64,000 nt of DNA from Alkalihalobacterium sp048323755 (lineage in GTDB: Bacteria; Bacillota; Bacilli; Bacillales; Bacillaceae_F): positions 62,001-126,000 of the forward strand of contig NZ_JBLWFS010000005.1 of assembly GCF_048323755.1 (NCBI RefSeq). Direction: 5' to 3'. The notes below the pieces were generated by a model. It ran no database searches. It was not told the DNA's origin and saw only the letters and a list, made by a program, of their open reading frames with translations. Below, piece after piece: positions 43,049-51,016 of this stretch (position 1 is its first letter; every line of letters begins with the position of its first letter). The position numbers were made by a program, and so were the translations under genes.

Positions 43049-43088
43049 GGAAAGGGGCTGCCACAATTTTTGTTGGCAGCCCCTTTCC
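43049..43088. terminator. Strong stem-loop downstream of purU
   Basis: GGAAAGGGGCTGCCA / TGGCAGCCCCTTTCC is a perfect 15-bp stem with a ten-base loop. A T run follows only 12 bases later (43101), so termination is likely but not of the classic form. The rest of the gap to 43215 shows nothing clear. Confidence 0.65.
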
Positions 43089-43215
43089 GCGCTGTACAGA
43101 CTTTTTTTGATAGGAACGAGCCGTTGTTTACTTAAATCGGAAGACGTCTGAAGGTAACACGAACTGAATAGTTAAACGCTATTTTCTTAACCATTCTATG
43201 GAGTAAATCGACCTT

Positions 43216-43539
43216 TCATTCATTCCATTCTTTTACGATTACATTTATTTGATTGACCTCTTCATCCGTCATCGCAGGTTCGATATATAACAATGGTTTT
43301 TCATTCTCGTTTAGTCTTAGGAGTTCTATTCGGCCTTCTTTCTTTACCCACAACTTAATAGCAAAAATTAAATCTTCCTTTGCCTCTTTATATGTATCAC
43401 CGTGGCCGACACAGCCATCAAGACCTTTAACCTCTACACAATATTCTTCCTGACCATTCCAATTGTATTGTCTTCGCACAAGTAATGATTGCTGCCTTAA
43501 ATCTAATATATTCTGATACTCTTGATGTCCGCGTTTCAT
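43216..43539 (-). CDS. HicB-like (RNase H-fold) small protein without a HicA partner
   Basis: 107 residues. The core (EEYCVEVKGLDGCVGHGDTY, then KEAKEDLIFAIKLWVKKEGR) has the layout of HicB-type antitoxins: a strand pair, the GC(V)GHGDTxxEA turn and a helix. A helix-turn-helix tail is absent. No HicA-like ORF is visible within 200 bases on either side, so it is either an orphan antitoxin or a member of a chromosomal HicB-like family with another role. AAAAAGGGG precedes ATG 43539. Confidence 0.65.
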   Translation of the reverse strand: MKRGHQEYQNILDLRQQSLLVRRQYNWNGQEEYCVEVKGLDGCVGHGDTYKEAKEDLIFAIKLWVKKEGRIELLRLNENEKPLLYIEPAMTDEEVNQINVIVKEWNE

Positions 43540-43563
43540 AAAATTCCCCTTTTTATACGTTTT

Positions 43564-43670
43564 AAAAAGACTAACTGTATTTGTTGGGCTACATAGTTAT
43601 CTGAACTTTTTTTCAAAGTCAAAAATAACCACTATTTCAACCAACATAACTCCATTCAGTCAGTCTTTTT
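43564..43670. repeat. 107-bp element with terminal inverted repeats
   Basis: AAAAAGACTAACTG (43564-43577) pairs with CAGTCAGTCTTTTT (43657-43670), 13 of 14 matching, and an inner TTGTTGG / CCAACA adds to the palindrome. It may be a MITE-like relic or a long-loop terminator for the genes on either side. Confidence 0.5.
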
Positions 43671-43739
43671 CTATTTTTCTTCATAAAATTAAATTATACC
43701 CAATTTTCAATTCATCTATTCTCTATTTTTCAACTAATA

Positions 43740-44717
43740 TCATGATTGATCTTGATCCGTGTTACCGTCTTCGATTCTCTGACGAACATGAGCCGAAGTA
43801 TGACAATGGTCCAATAAAAGTTTAGCAACTTTTAATTGTTGACTCTTTATAGGAGAAGGATGTTTTTTCAGTTTTTCATGCCACTGAGAAAACGTACGTT
43901 TATCAACTAATTCCACCTTTAAACCTTGGCCTTTGTAATCAATGATACAGTCATTTGCCAGAACTGTTCTTTTAATTGGGAATTCACAATTGTTCTCTTG
44001 CAGGAGGTCCTTAATTATACTTGCCATCCTATTAACAGCTACAATTGGACTTAATATTTTTTTTTCTTTTTTATGGACGAGTTCTACCCAAAAACGATCC
44101 GATGAAGCTTCAAAAACACTATGTTCACTTCCTTCTAAAACCGTAATACAATGAATTTCGCTCGGCGTAATTAAGATAATATCCATATCTACCGGTGCTT
44201 GTTTGATCCAAAAAACGGGAGAGTACATCAAAAAGTAATTATCAGGAATTTGCTGAGCAAAAAAGCGTAATTGTTGATCGTATTTGTATTTTGGATTTAA
44301 GTAAGATCGTTCAAGTAATGAGGAGCTTGCCCACATAATTTGCGATTCGTATAAATCATCAAGAAATAATCTTTTCAAATGTTCAAGGTTTTTAGCTTTT
44401 AAAGGTATTCGATCTTCTTCCTCTCCAGCGATTTCAATTACCTCTACTTCTTCTCCCTTTTTATCTTTAAAAAAGACATTCCATTTTTTAAATTTTTCGA
44501 CCGTTAACTTTAAAATGTTCGCTTGCGTTGACTCCTCTTCGGCAACCGTATTCACATGTTGAACTTCTTCATTCGAGTTAGGCAATCGCAATTGTTCCCA
44601 TTCATTTTTTAAGTAATACCAACGTTCCTTTTTCATCCTTGTAAATTGAGTTGGATAACGTTGCATATCAAATTGATATCTAGAAATATAATCTTCTAAC
44701 TTGATCAAGTGGGCCAA
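43740..44717 (-). CDS. Hypothetical protein, NERD-like (nuclease-related) region
   Basis: 325-residue charged cytoplasmic protein. The middle (VFWIKQAPVDMDIILITPSE, then IHCITVLEGSEHSVFE and KKILSPIVAVNRMASII) resembles the NERD/restriction-endonuclease-like fold, in which the strand pair D-x-I-L-I-T and the following Glu form the core. The full catalytic triad is not obvious, so nuclease activity is uncertain. The TTG at 44717 is 8 bases after GGAGG; an ATG at 44722 is out of frame. The function is unknown. Confidence 0.6.
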   Translation of the reverse strand: MAHLIKLEDYISRYQFDMQRYPTQFTRMKKERWYYLKNEWEQLRLPNSNEEVQHVNTVAEEESTQANILKLTVEKFKKWNVFFKDKKGEEVEVIEIAGEEEDRIPLKAKNLEHLKRLFLDDLYESQIMWASSSLLERSYLNPKYKYDQQLRFFAQQIPDNYFLMYSPVFWIKQAPVDMDIILITPSEIHCITVLEGSEHSVFEASSDRFWVELVHKKEKKILSPIVAVNRMASIIKDLLQENNCEFPIKRTVLANDCIIDYKGQGLKVELVDKRTFSQWHEKLKKHPSPIKSQQLKVAKLLLDHCHTSAHVRQRIEDGNTDQDQS

Positions 44718-44811
44718 TTCATGAACCTCCGTAATACTTATCTTCTATTCTTCTTTAAGTTATAGCGTGTGAAAAATAACAACATGTATTCACACAGCCT
44801 ATCTATTAGAG

Positions 44812-45022
44812 GATGTTCAAAAAGTCCGGGAAAAATCTCTGGCGGTAGATGATCTTCGACTAAGAGCCCCACGTCCTGTGGGAACGTCGAAGTCACCACA
44901 TCCTGTGGAAGCTCGTTGGTTTGCTGCTGCGTTCCTCACGTATTTATAGCATACGCTGCGGTACTCGCAACTGCACCTCCTCGAACTTCTTGGATCTTTT
45001 TGTCCTCCCTTTTTGAACACAT
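44812..45022. repeat. About 210-bp repeat with GTTCAAAAAG inverted ends
   Basis: TGTTCAAAAAG (44814-44824) and CTTTTTGAACA (45009-45019) are perfect inverted ends. The interior is GC-richer than its surroundings, with short palindromes such as CCCACGTCCTGTGGG. I recall very similar intergenic repeats in several Bacillaceae. A 67-codon frame inside it is an artefact. The adjacent hairpin GTGTGAA / TTCACAC (44767-44795) is separate. Confidence 0.7.
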
Positions 45023-45060
45023 ACTATTAAACTATTTTTTTGCGAACCAGTTACTCTTTA

Positions 45061-45750
45061 CTAATATAATAGGAAAACAAGCATAGGGCCTAATACCGAT
45101 ACAACAATTGCACTTAAAGTCATTGCAACTGAACTAGCCGCCCCTTCTTCTTCACTATTCTCTAAAGCTTTTGCTGTTCCAATCGCATGCGAAGCACTCC
45201 CTGTTCCAATGCCTTTTCCAATAAAATGATTAATCTTAAACCACTTAAATAAATAAGGAGCTAATACAACTCCTCCAATTCCTGCAACCATCACAAATAT
45301 AGCTGCCAGCGGTGGTGCCCCACCCAGCGTCTTTGCAACGTCCATTGCTACAGGTGTTGTAACAGACTTCGGTACTAGAGAATAAATTAACATTTCTTCA
45401 ACACCAAGCCATTTCGCTAAAAGCAAACCACTTGTAATTCCAATAATCGCCCCAACGAATACACCTACGACAATTGAGGTAAAATATTTCTTTAACATAC
45501 TTAACTGTTTATATAGTGGATAAGCAAGTGCAACTACTGCGGGACCTAAAAGTCTTTCTATCCATTCCCCGCCTACACTATACGCATCGTACGGAATTCT
45601 AAACACAACTAAGATCGCAATCATTACAAGCGTTCCTACTACTAAAGGTAGTGTAAATGGATATGGAAATTTTTGATAAAACATTCTAGCACCCAAATAA
45701 ACACCAACTGTTAAGCTAATAAAAAAAAGAGCTAAGAAAAAATCATTCAT
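45061..45750 (-). CDS. LrgB/CidB family membrane protein
   Basis: Polytopic membrane protein (about seven helices, 229 residues) of the LrgB family, linked to holin-like export, murein hydrolase control and, in B. subtilis, pyruvate uptake by PftAB. Family signatures: LLGPAVVALAYPLYKQ, SVTTPVAMDVAKTLGG and GTGSASHAIGTAKALE. ATG 45750 overlaps the stop of the small partner gene (ATGA). GAAAGGAG precedes it. The specific subfamily (LrgB, CidB or PftB) cannot be decided. Confidence 0.9.
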   Translation of the reverse strand: MNDFFLALFFISLTVGVYLGARMFYQKFPYPFTLPLVVGTLVMIAILVVFRIPYDAYSVGGEWIERLLGPAVVALAYPLYKQLSMLKKYFTSIVVGVFVGAIIGITSGLLLAKWLGVEEMLIYSLVPKSVTTPVAMDVAKTLGGAPPLAAIFVMVAGIGGVVLAPYLFKWFKINHFIGKGIGTGSASHAIGTAKALENSEEEGAASSVAMTLSAIVVSVLGPMLVFLLY

Positions 45751-46112
45751 AATTTCTGCTCCTTTCGTGTTGCCAGAAGTTGACTAAGGGCACCAGAACA
45801 AACCATTACGATTAGGGTACTAATTAAAGCAATAATTACGAGTAAGAACCCTTTTCCAGAAAAGACGTCTAAAAAATTTAAAACACCTACGGTTACCGGT
45901 AAAAATAATAAAGGCATATGCCTCAGCAATAATGATGTGCCATATTCGATCCACTTCGGCTTTATGACTTTTGTAGCAAATAACACAAATAAAAGTAACA
46001 TTCCAATGATACTACCCGGAATGAATAAATCAAACGTTTGTTGGATCCATACTCCAACCCAATAAAATAAATATAGTATCGCTACGTGAAGAATTGTTCG
46101 AAAGATAGTCAA
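45747..46112 (-). CDS. LrgA/CidA family holin-like protein
   Basis: Small membrane protein with four helices (121 residues from TTG 46112), the holin-like partner of LrgB. FIPGSIIGMLLLFVLF and MPLLFLPVTVGVLNFLDVF are family signatures. The start is taken at TTG 46112 because GAGGAG lies 11 bases upstream; the frame is open to 46151 but those codons cover the binding site. No regulator of the LytR or LysR type is adjacent. Confidence 0.85.
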   Translation of the reverse strand: MTIFRTILHVAILYLFYWVGVWIQQTFDLFIPGSIIGMLLLFVLFATKVIKPKWIEYGTSLLLRHMPLLFLPVTVGVLNFLDVFSGKGFLLVIIALISTLIVMVCSGALSQLLATRKEQKL

Positions 46113-46181
46113 TTGAGACACTACTCCTCTTTGTTTGTACGAAATGCTCAATACCTTGAGCTGCTGACACCCCTAGATAGA

Positions 46182-46748
46182 CTAGGCATCAGCAGAAAAA
46201 GAAAAAGTACGAAGTGGTTCATACATCGGACTTTTCCCTATGTGCGATTGATACAAGTGAAATTTATCGACTTTCCATGAGCTTAAATCATTTTTTGTAA
46301 ATGACTGATTAGCTTTATCTGGTGAATAGATATCGTCACCATTCCACCGCCTTGCTAACGTAATATGCGGGCGGTATGGGCGATTTTCAATTTCGAGCCC
46401 AAGCCTTGCACACGTTTTAGCAACATTCGATTGTAATTCAATTAATTGTTCTTCTTTATCGACACCTGCCCAGAAAATTCTTGGACGTTTTTTTTCACCA
46501 AAAGTATCTAACCCATTAATGTTCAATGTGAAGGAGCTCTGTTGTTTTGCGACTAGCTCAAGCTGATCTCCTAAGCATTGTAACAAGCCGTCTTCCACAT
46601 GTCCTAGAAAGACAAGCGTAATGTGTAAATCTTGAGGGTGCACCCATTTTTTAAATAAGAAGTAATTCTTATTTTGTTCCTGCCAGTTTATTAAACTTTG
46701 ATTTGCAATCCCTACCACCGGAATAGCCAAGAAAAAATGTGTTTTCAT
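46182..46748 (-). CDS. thpR: RNA 2',3'-cyclic phosphodiesterase (2H family)
   Basis: 2H phosphoesterase of the ThpR/LigT type, opening 2',3'-cyclic phosphates on RNA ends. The two HxTx motifs are present: HITLVFLG (about residue 42) and HITLARRW (about 128), with FAIPV-like N-terminal strand HFFLAIPVVG. ATG 46748 is 9 bases after AGGAAGG; the 33-codon upstream extension has no binding site. 188 residues. Confidence 0.9.
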   Translation of the reverse strand: MKTHFFLAIPVVGIANQSLINWQEQNKNYFLFKKWVHPQDLHITLVFLGHVEDGLLQCLGDQLELVAKQQSSFTLNINGLDTFGEKKRPRIFWAGVDKEEQLIELQSNVAKTCARLGLEIENRPYRPHITLARRWNGDDIYSPDKANQSFTKNDLSSWKVDKFHLYQSHIGKSPMYEPLRTFSFSADA

Positions 46749-46877
46749 TATCATACACCTTCCTCTAAATATTTTAACGAATTTCTCACATTTTGTCGTT
46801 ACAATTTTTGTTATTCCTTTAACTAAAATGTAAGTGGTTAAATCCAATCTATTTGATAGGAATTATTCTTTTATTTG

Positions 46878-46886
46878 TGATAAAAT
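46878..46886 (+). promoter_or_regulatory. Extended -10 element upstream of the cysteine synthase gene
   Basis: TGATAAAAT fits TGN plus TAAAAT; no good -35 at the normal distance. It lies 45 bases before the ATG. Confidence 0.4.
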
Positions 46887-46930
46887 AAGACTAAGTATTG
46901 TTGAAAACATAAAAATAAGGAAGTGACTAT

Positions 46931-47869
46931 ATGCGAGTTGTAAACAATATTGCGGAATTAATCGGTCATACCCCTTTAGTTAAACTTAACCGAATTGCAG
47001 ATAAAAATGGTGCAGCCGTTTACCTCAAGCTTGAATTTTTTAACCCAAGTGGAAGTGTAAAGGACCGTGCTGCTTATCAAATGATTATTCAAGCAGAAAA
47101 AGACGGGTTGTTGAAGCCTGGAGCAACGATTATTGAACCTACGAGCGGTAACACTGGAATTGGTCTTGCTATGAATGCTGCCGCAAGAGGCTATCGTGCG
47201 ATTTTAACAATGCCTGATACGATGAGCCAAGAACGTATTAATATTCTTAAAGCCTATGGTGCAGAAGTAGTGTTAACCGATGGAGATAAAAAAATGCCTG
47301 GGGCTATTGATAAAGCTCATGAATTATCAAAAAAAATACCAAATAGCTTTGTCCCTATGCAATTTGAAAATGCCGCAAACCCTGATGCACACCGTTACAC
47401 GACTGCGGTAGAGATTAAAGAAGCACTCGACAGTATCGGCAAACATTTATCAGCATTTGTAGCTGCCTCTGGTACAGGTGGAACGATTACTGGTACGGGC
47501 GAAGAACTAAAAAAGTTTTACCCAAATGCTACAGTTCATGTTGTTGAACCAGCAGGCTCACCAGTACTATCTGGAGGAAAACCGGGCCCACATAAACTCG
47601 TCGGGACAAGTCCAGGGTTTATTCCACCGATCTTAAATCAACAGGTTTATAATGAAATTAAAAAAATTGAAGATGAAGATGCGTATTGGGCAACGATTGA
47701 GCTAGCCCAAAAAGAAGGGATCCTCGTTGGTCCTTCTTCTGGTGCCGCATGTTTTGCAGCTTTAGAAGTAGCTAAAAAGTTAACACCAGACGATGTGGTT
47801 GTAGCAATCGCTTGTGACACCGGTGAACGCTATTTATCCACCGATTTATTTGACTTTGAAAAAAAGTAG
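46931..47869 (+). CDS. ytkP: Cysteine synthase family protein (YtkP-like)
   Basis: PLP enzyme that forms cysteine from O-acetylserine and sulfide or a related beta-replacement. GSVKDRAA holds the PLP lysine (about residue 43), EPTSGNTGIGLAM binds the substrate, SGTGGTITGTG the phosphate, and VGPSSGAACFAAL closes the active site. 312 residues. CysK itself lies elsewhere in bacilli; the position and size match the paralogue YtkP of B. subtilis. ATG 46931 follows AAGGAAGTG. Confidence 0.88.
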   Translation: MRVVNNIAELIGHTPLVKLNRIADKNGAAVYLKLEFFNPSGSVKDRAAYQMIIQAEKDGLLKPGATIIEPTSGNTGIGLAMNAAARGYRAILTMPDTMSQERINILKAYGAEVVLTDGDKKMPGAIDKAHELSKKIPNSFVPMQFENAANPDAHRYTTAVEIKEALDSIGKHLSAFVAASGTGGTITGTGEELKKFYPNATVHVVEPAGSPVLSGGKPGPHKLVGTSPGFIPPILNQQVYNEIKKIEDEDAYWATIELAQKEGILVGPSSGAACFAALEVAKKLTPDDVVVAIACDTGERYLSTDLFDFEKK

Positions 47870-47879
47870 TCCATACAAG

Positions 47880-47960
47880 AAAGGCTAACTCATAATGACG
47901 CTACCCCTTATATGACATTCAGTAAGGTTAGGATAGCAGCGTACGAGTTAGCCTTTTTTA
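47880..47960 (+). terminator. Long-loop hairpin terminator after the cysteine synthase gene
   Basis: AAAGGCTAACTC and GAGTTAGCCTTTTTT form a 12-bp stem around about 55 bases, ending in six T. It overlaps the last codon of the convergent gene. Confidence 0.7.
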
Positions 47961-48506
47961 TTTAATTGAATTCGCCATTTCAATCAAGTCATCGATGGAG
48001 ACTTGATCCTCGATTCTCTTACTATTGGCTAGAATGTATTCCCAACCGTTTTTATGAAAAATTAAGATATTATGATATCTATCCCTTAATTGAATAGCCT
48101 TAGAATCATCTGTTAATGTAAATAACCGAGCAACCTTTGCTTTATTATATATACCTTGCTGCGCAGGAATAACAAACATTTTAATTTGTTCTCGGGGTTT
48201 ATTTTCGTTTACATACTCAATTTCTAATTTTGCCGGATAACTATAGGAGTCAATAATTCCAAACGTATGGGTAATTTCGATTGGTGGTAATTTATTTGGC
48301 AGATTTACCTTTCTTTGATACAAATTCTCAAACTTTTTTACTGCAGCTTGAATCGATTGGTACCCCATTATTTCGTATTGCTCTTCAATGGACTGCGGAT
48401 TCCAATAACTTTCACCGTAATAATCCTCAGCCTCAGCTTGCACCAAACCACTGCTACTAACAAGTCCAATTATTATAAAAAGGAAAGTAGATACAAATGT
48501 CTTCAC
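47958..48506 (-). CDS. Secreted protein of unknown function
   Basis: 182 residues from a GTG at 48506, which follows GGGGGGG by five bases. A signal peptide is clear (KTFVSTFLFIIIGLVSSSGL, cleavage after VQA); there is no lipobox. The mature part has an acidic start and a C-terminal half with YHNILIFHKNGWEYILANS followed by a helical end, loosely resembling small beta-sandwich proteins such as DUF4367 types. I do not recognise it firmly. The open frame extends upstream to 48572 without a binding site. Confidence 0.65.
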   Translation of the reverse strand: MKTFVSTFLFIIIGLVSSSGLVQAEAEDYYGESYWNPQSIEEQYEIMGYQSIQAAVKKFENLYQRKVNLPNKLPPIEITHTFGIIDSYSYPAKLEIEYVNENKPREQIKMFVIPAQQGIYNKAKVARLFTLTDDSKAIQLRDRYHNILIFHKNGWEYILANSKRIEDQVSIDDLIEMANSIK

Positions 48507-48616
48507 CCAAACCCCCCCTTGCCGATTACACTCACTTTTCTTATTATCCTTAGCAACACCAACATTATACAAAGAAAAGAGAAAGGAATTCTAAATATAC
48601 TACTGCAGCTGATAGT

Positions 48617-48801
48617 TTGCGGACTGAGAGGACCTTATTTTAACAAAAATCATCTCTTTGAAGCATCTAACGGACTGAGAGGCTCTTATTCACTTGATTT
48701 CGCTCAAAAACATCATGAATTTTACCAAATAAGGGCTTCTGAGTCCTCTTAAGCTTACAAAAACTGATTTTGACACTAATAAAGGCCTGTGAGTCCGCTT
48801 C
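48617..48801. repeat. GCGGACTGAGAGG-type repeat cluster
   Basis: Two direct units (TTGCGGACTGAGAGGACCTT at 48618; TAACGGACTGAGAGGCTCTT at 48668) face two inverted units (AAGGGCTTCTGAGTCCTCTT at 48731; AAAGGCCTGTGAGTCCGCTT at 48781), giving a large imperfect palindrome. Same family as 24626-24758. The rest of the gap to 48932 shows nothing clear. Confidence 0.7.
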
Positions 48802-48932
48802 TTTCATTAGTTAAACGGGTTATCCACTCCAATAATAGTGAAGCGGCGCCAACACATCGTGTGAACAAGACAGGTTGGAAGGTTAGTCATATGTGCTTTT
48901 ATTTAATAACCCACCCAGCTTCGTAAAAAAAT

Positions 48933-50351
48933 CTATTCTTTTGCTAATTCAAATATAGCTTGAGCATAAATCGCTGTTGCCTTCAATAAGTCGTCAACCA
49001 TAATATACTCGTCTTTTTGATGGGCAACATCTTCACGGCCCGGAAATAGAGGGCCAAACGCAACTCCAGATTCTAATGAGCGCGCATATGTACCGCCGCC
49101 AATCGATAGAAGCTCTGCTTTTTCTCCTGTTTGTTCTTCATATACTCTAGACAATACTTGAATAAGCGAATGCCCACTATCCACATGATGAGGTGGCGAA
49201 TGGTCAAGTACCGTTATAGAAAATTTTTTCTTCTCAGCTAATGATCGTAGGTTGTTAATCATTTTTTCACCATCATTCGTAACAGGGTAACGAATATTTA
49301 ACCCTAAACTACCGCCACTGTCTCTTTTATAGACAAGGAGGCCGCAATTAACCGTTAAGTCACCTGTAACGTCATCCGTAAAGGCTACTCCTAACTGATT
49401 GCCTCTAGATTCGTTATGTAAATACTCTGCTGTAAATTGCGTAAACTGCTTACCAACCCCTCCAGTTAAAATCCCATTGAGGAATTCAGCTAAATACAAT
49501 CCTGCATTTACACCTAATTTAGGCTCCATGCCATGAGCGGATTTTCCTTTAATATGTAGGATCAATTCTTCATTCTGTTCAGTTATATGTCCTTCCAAAT
49601 TATTTTCTTTCAAAAATATATTGAAGTCCGTTTTAATTCGTAAAAGGTCTTCTTGTTTTACTTGGATTGTCGCAGTTGCTTGGTCAGGAACCATATTCAT
49701 TCTTCTACCTGATTGAAAACTCACTAATAAAGGCAAGGATTGATCATCTGTACCATTCTTTGTCGTCTTTAATTGAATATCGCATATTCCCTTTTCGGCA
49801 TAAATGATTGGAAAATCGGCATCTGGAGCAAAGCCAACGGTTGGCATTTCTTCATGTTTAAAGTAATGATCAACACATTGCCACGTACTTTCCTCATCCG
49901 TTCCTATAATCATTCTCACTCTTTTAGATAATGGTACCCCTAGTTCTTTAACGATTTTCATTGCGTAAAATGCAGCCATTGTTGGCCCTTTATCATCAAT
50001 GGCTCCACGAGCAATGATTTTGCCGTCTACTATCTCAGCAGCGTAAGGAGGACTAGTCCACCCTTCCCCTTCTGGTACAACATCAATATGGCAAAGTATT
50101 CCTACAGATTCTTCTCCTTGACCAAATTCAATATAGCCTGCATAACCGTCTAAATTTTTAACATGAAAGTTACATTCTTTACCTATTTTTAATAAAAAAT
50201 TTAGAGCATCGTTTATACCTGTACCAAATGGTTGTCCTACTCCTGCACTAGATTCGTCCAAAACACTTGGTATCTGTAGGAGTTTTCGTGTTTCATTGAT
50301 TAATTCATGTTTTCTTTTCTCGACTTCATTTTTCCAATTAATACTTGACAA
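48933..50351 (-). CDS. pepV: Dipeptidase PepV (M20 family)
   Basis: Cytoplasmic zinc dipeptidase. Metal ligands and catalytic residues: CHIDVVPEGEGW, RGAIDDKGPTMAAFYAM (Asp, catalytic Asp) and IGTDEESTWQCVDHYF (Glu-Glu); the lid domain spans about 180-370, and SIGGGTYARSLESGVAFGPLFPG closes the site near the C-terminus. The TTG at 50351 starts SSINWKNEVEKRK, close to the family N-terminus, with GAAGG just upstream; an ATG at 50372 is an alternative. About 472 residues. Corresponds to B. subtilis ytjP, next to ytzE. Confidence 0.9.
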   Translation of the reverse strand: MSSINWKNEVEKRKHELINETRKLLQIPSVLDESSAGVGQPFGTGINDALNFLLKIGKECNFHVKNLDGYAGYIEFGQGEESVGILCHIDVVPEGEGWTSPPYAAEIVDGKIIARGAIDDKGPTMAAFYAMKIVKELGVPLSKRVRMIIGTDEESTWQCVDHYFKHEEMPTVGFAPDADFPIIYAEKGICDIQLKTTKNGTDDQSLPLLVSFQSGRRMNMVPDQATATIQVKQEDLLRIKTDFNIFLKENNLEGHITEQNEELILHIKGKSAHGMEPKLGVNAGLYLAEFLNGILTGGVGKQFTQFTAEYLHNESRGNQLGVAFTDDVTGDLTVNCGLLVYKRDSGGSLGLNIRYPVTNDGEKMINNLRSLAEKKKFSITVLDHSPPHHVDSGHSLIQVLSRVYEEQTGEKAELLSIGGGTYARSLESGVAFGPLFPGREDVAHQKDEYIMVDDLLKATAIYAQAIFELAKE

Positions 50352-50397
50352 TTTGCCTTCACAACCTTTCATTTCTTCAAAATGGTATTACGGTGCT

Positions 50398-50426
50398 TTG
50401 CTAAATTAAATGAATTATTGTACAAT
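50398..50426 (+). promoter_or_regulatory. Promoter upstream of a 47-codon small ORF
   Basis: TTGCTA, 17 bases, TACAAT. Transcription would start near 50433, right before the ribosome binding site of the small ORF. Confidence 0.55.
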
Positions 50427-50447
50427 AAGTAACAAGAGGGATTTGAT

Positions 50448-50591
50448 GTGAATTTTAGCCATATGATGGCTGCTACTGTTCGTCAATTACAACAAACGTT
50501 ACGTATTAATATACTAAACTGTTTAATGGCAACACAAGCAGCTTTTGCAGTGATTAAGATTGATCATTTTTCATTCAGATTTCAAACATGA
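50448..50591 (+). CDS. Small ORF, 47 residues, resembling short YjfB-type motility proteins
   Basis: A GTG start at 50448 preceded by AAGAGGG leads to NFSHMMAATVRQLQQTLRIN and then ILNCLMATQAAFAV. The pattern (two short helices, LQQT-x-x-I-x-I-L, then an MATQAA segment) resembles the YjfB family of putative motility proteins, though that match is weak. A promoter is visible directly upstream. The gap 50592-50754 holds a possible palindrome AATGATCATT but no gene. Confidence 0.5.
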   Translation: MNFSHMMAATVRQLQQTLRINILNCLMATQAAFAVIKIDHFSFRFQT

Positions 50592-50754
50592 CATCAGCCC
50601 CTCACCGGATAGGACAAAACATTGATATTAAAGGCTAATGTCCACTCACTGCTCATTCGACCATGTAGCCATAACTGTAATTGGCACGAATGATCATTAC
50701 CCCTTTTTAATACAATGGTTGTAAGGACGATCATTTATAACAAGGAGTGGTTTT

Positions 50755-50973
50755 TTGAAAGCTTCAACTGATCGAATGCTGACTCGTATTAAGTCGATTT
50801 ACCTCTACATTAAACAAAGGGGGACTGTCACAACGAATGAATTGGTTGAAGAGTTTGGCATAACTCAAAGAACGATCCAGAGAGACTTGAACGTCTTAGA
50901 GTATAATGATTTAGTACTTAGTCCTAGCCGTGGAAAATGGACCGTAAACAAGAAGAAAACGAAAGTATCTTAG
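50755..50973 (+). CDS. ytzE: DeoR-type helix-turn-helix protein YtzE
   Basis: 72-residue DNA-binding protein consisting only of a DeoR-like HTH: IYLYIKQRGTVTTNELVEEF and GITQRTIQRDLNVLEYNDLV. There is no sugar-phosphate-binding domain, so it is either a stand-alone repressor or an adaptor; its targets are unknown. TTG 50755 follows AAGGAGTGG. Between pepV and the pseudouridine synthase, as in B. subtilis. Confidence 0.88.
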   Translation: MKASTDRMLTRIKSIYLYIKQRGTVTTNELVEEFGITQRTIQRDLNVLEYNDLVLSPSRGKWTVNKKKTKVS

Positions 50974-50984
50974 ATCCTTTGAAT

Positions 50985-51016
50985 AAGAAAACAGCCACTG
51001 GAGTGGCTGTTTTCTT
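50985..51016. terminator. Bidirectional terminator between ytzE and the pseudouridine synthase gene
   Basis: AAGAAAACAGCCACT / AGTGGCTGTTTTCTT is a perfect 15-bp stem with a GG loop. Confidence 0.9.

Noticed and set aside
43048..43115. HicA toxin gene next to the HicB-like gene
   Set aside because: No open frame of 55-70 codons with a dsRNA-binding pattern exists on either side of 43216-43539.
44817..45020. 67-codon frame on the minus strand
   Set aside because: It lies entirely in a GC-rich repeat, has low-complexity Arg/Ser composition and no homologous pattern.
48315..48752. 145-codon frame on the plus strand
   Set aside because: It is antisense to the secreted-protein gene and runs through the GCGGACT repeat units; codon use is not gene-like.
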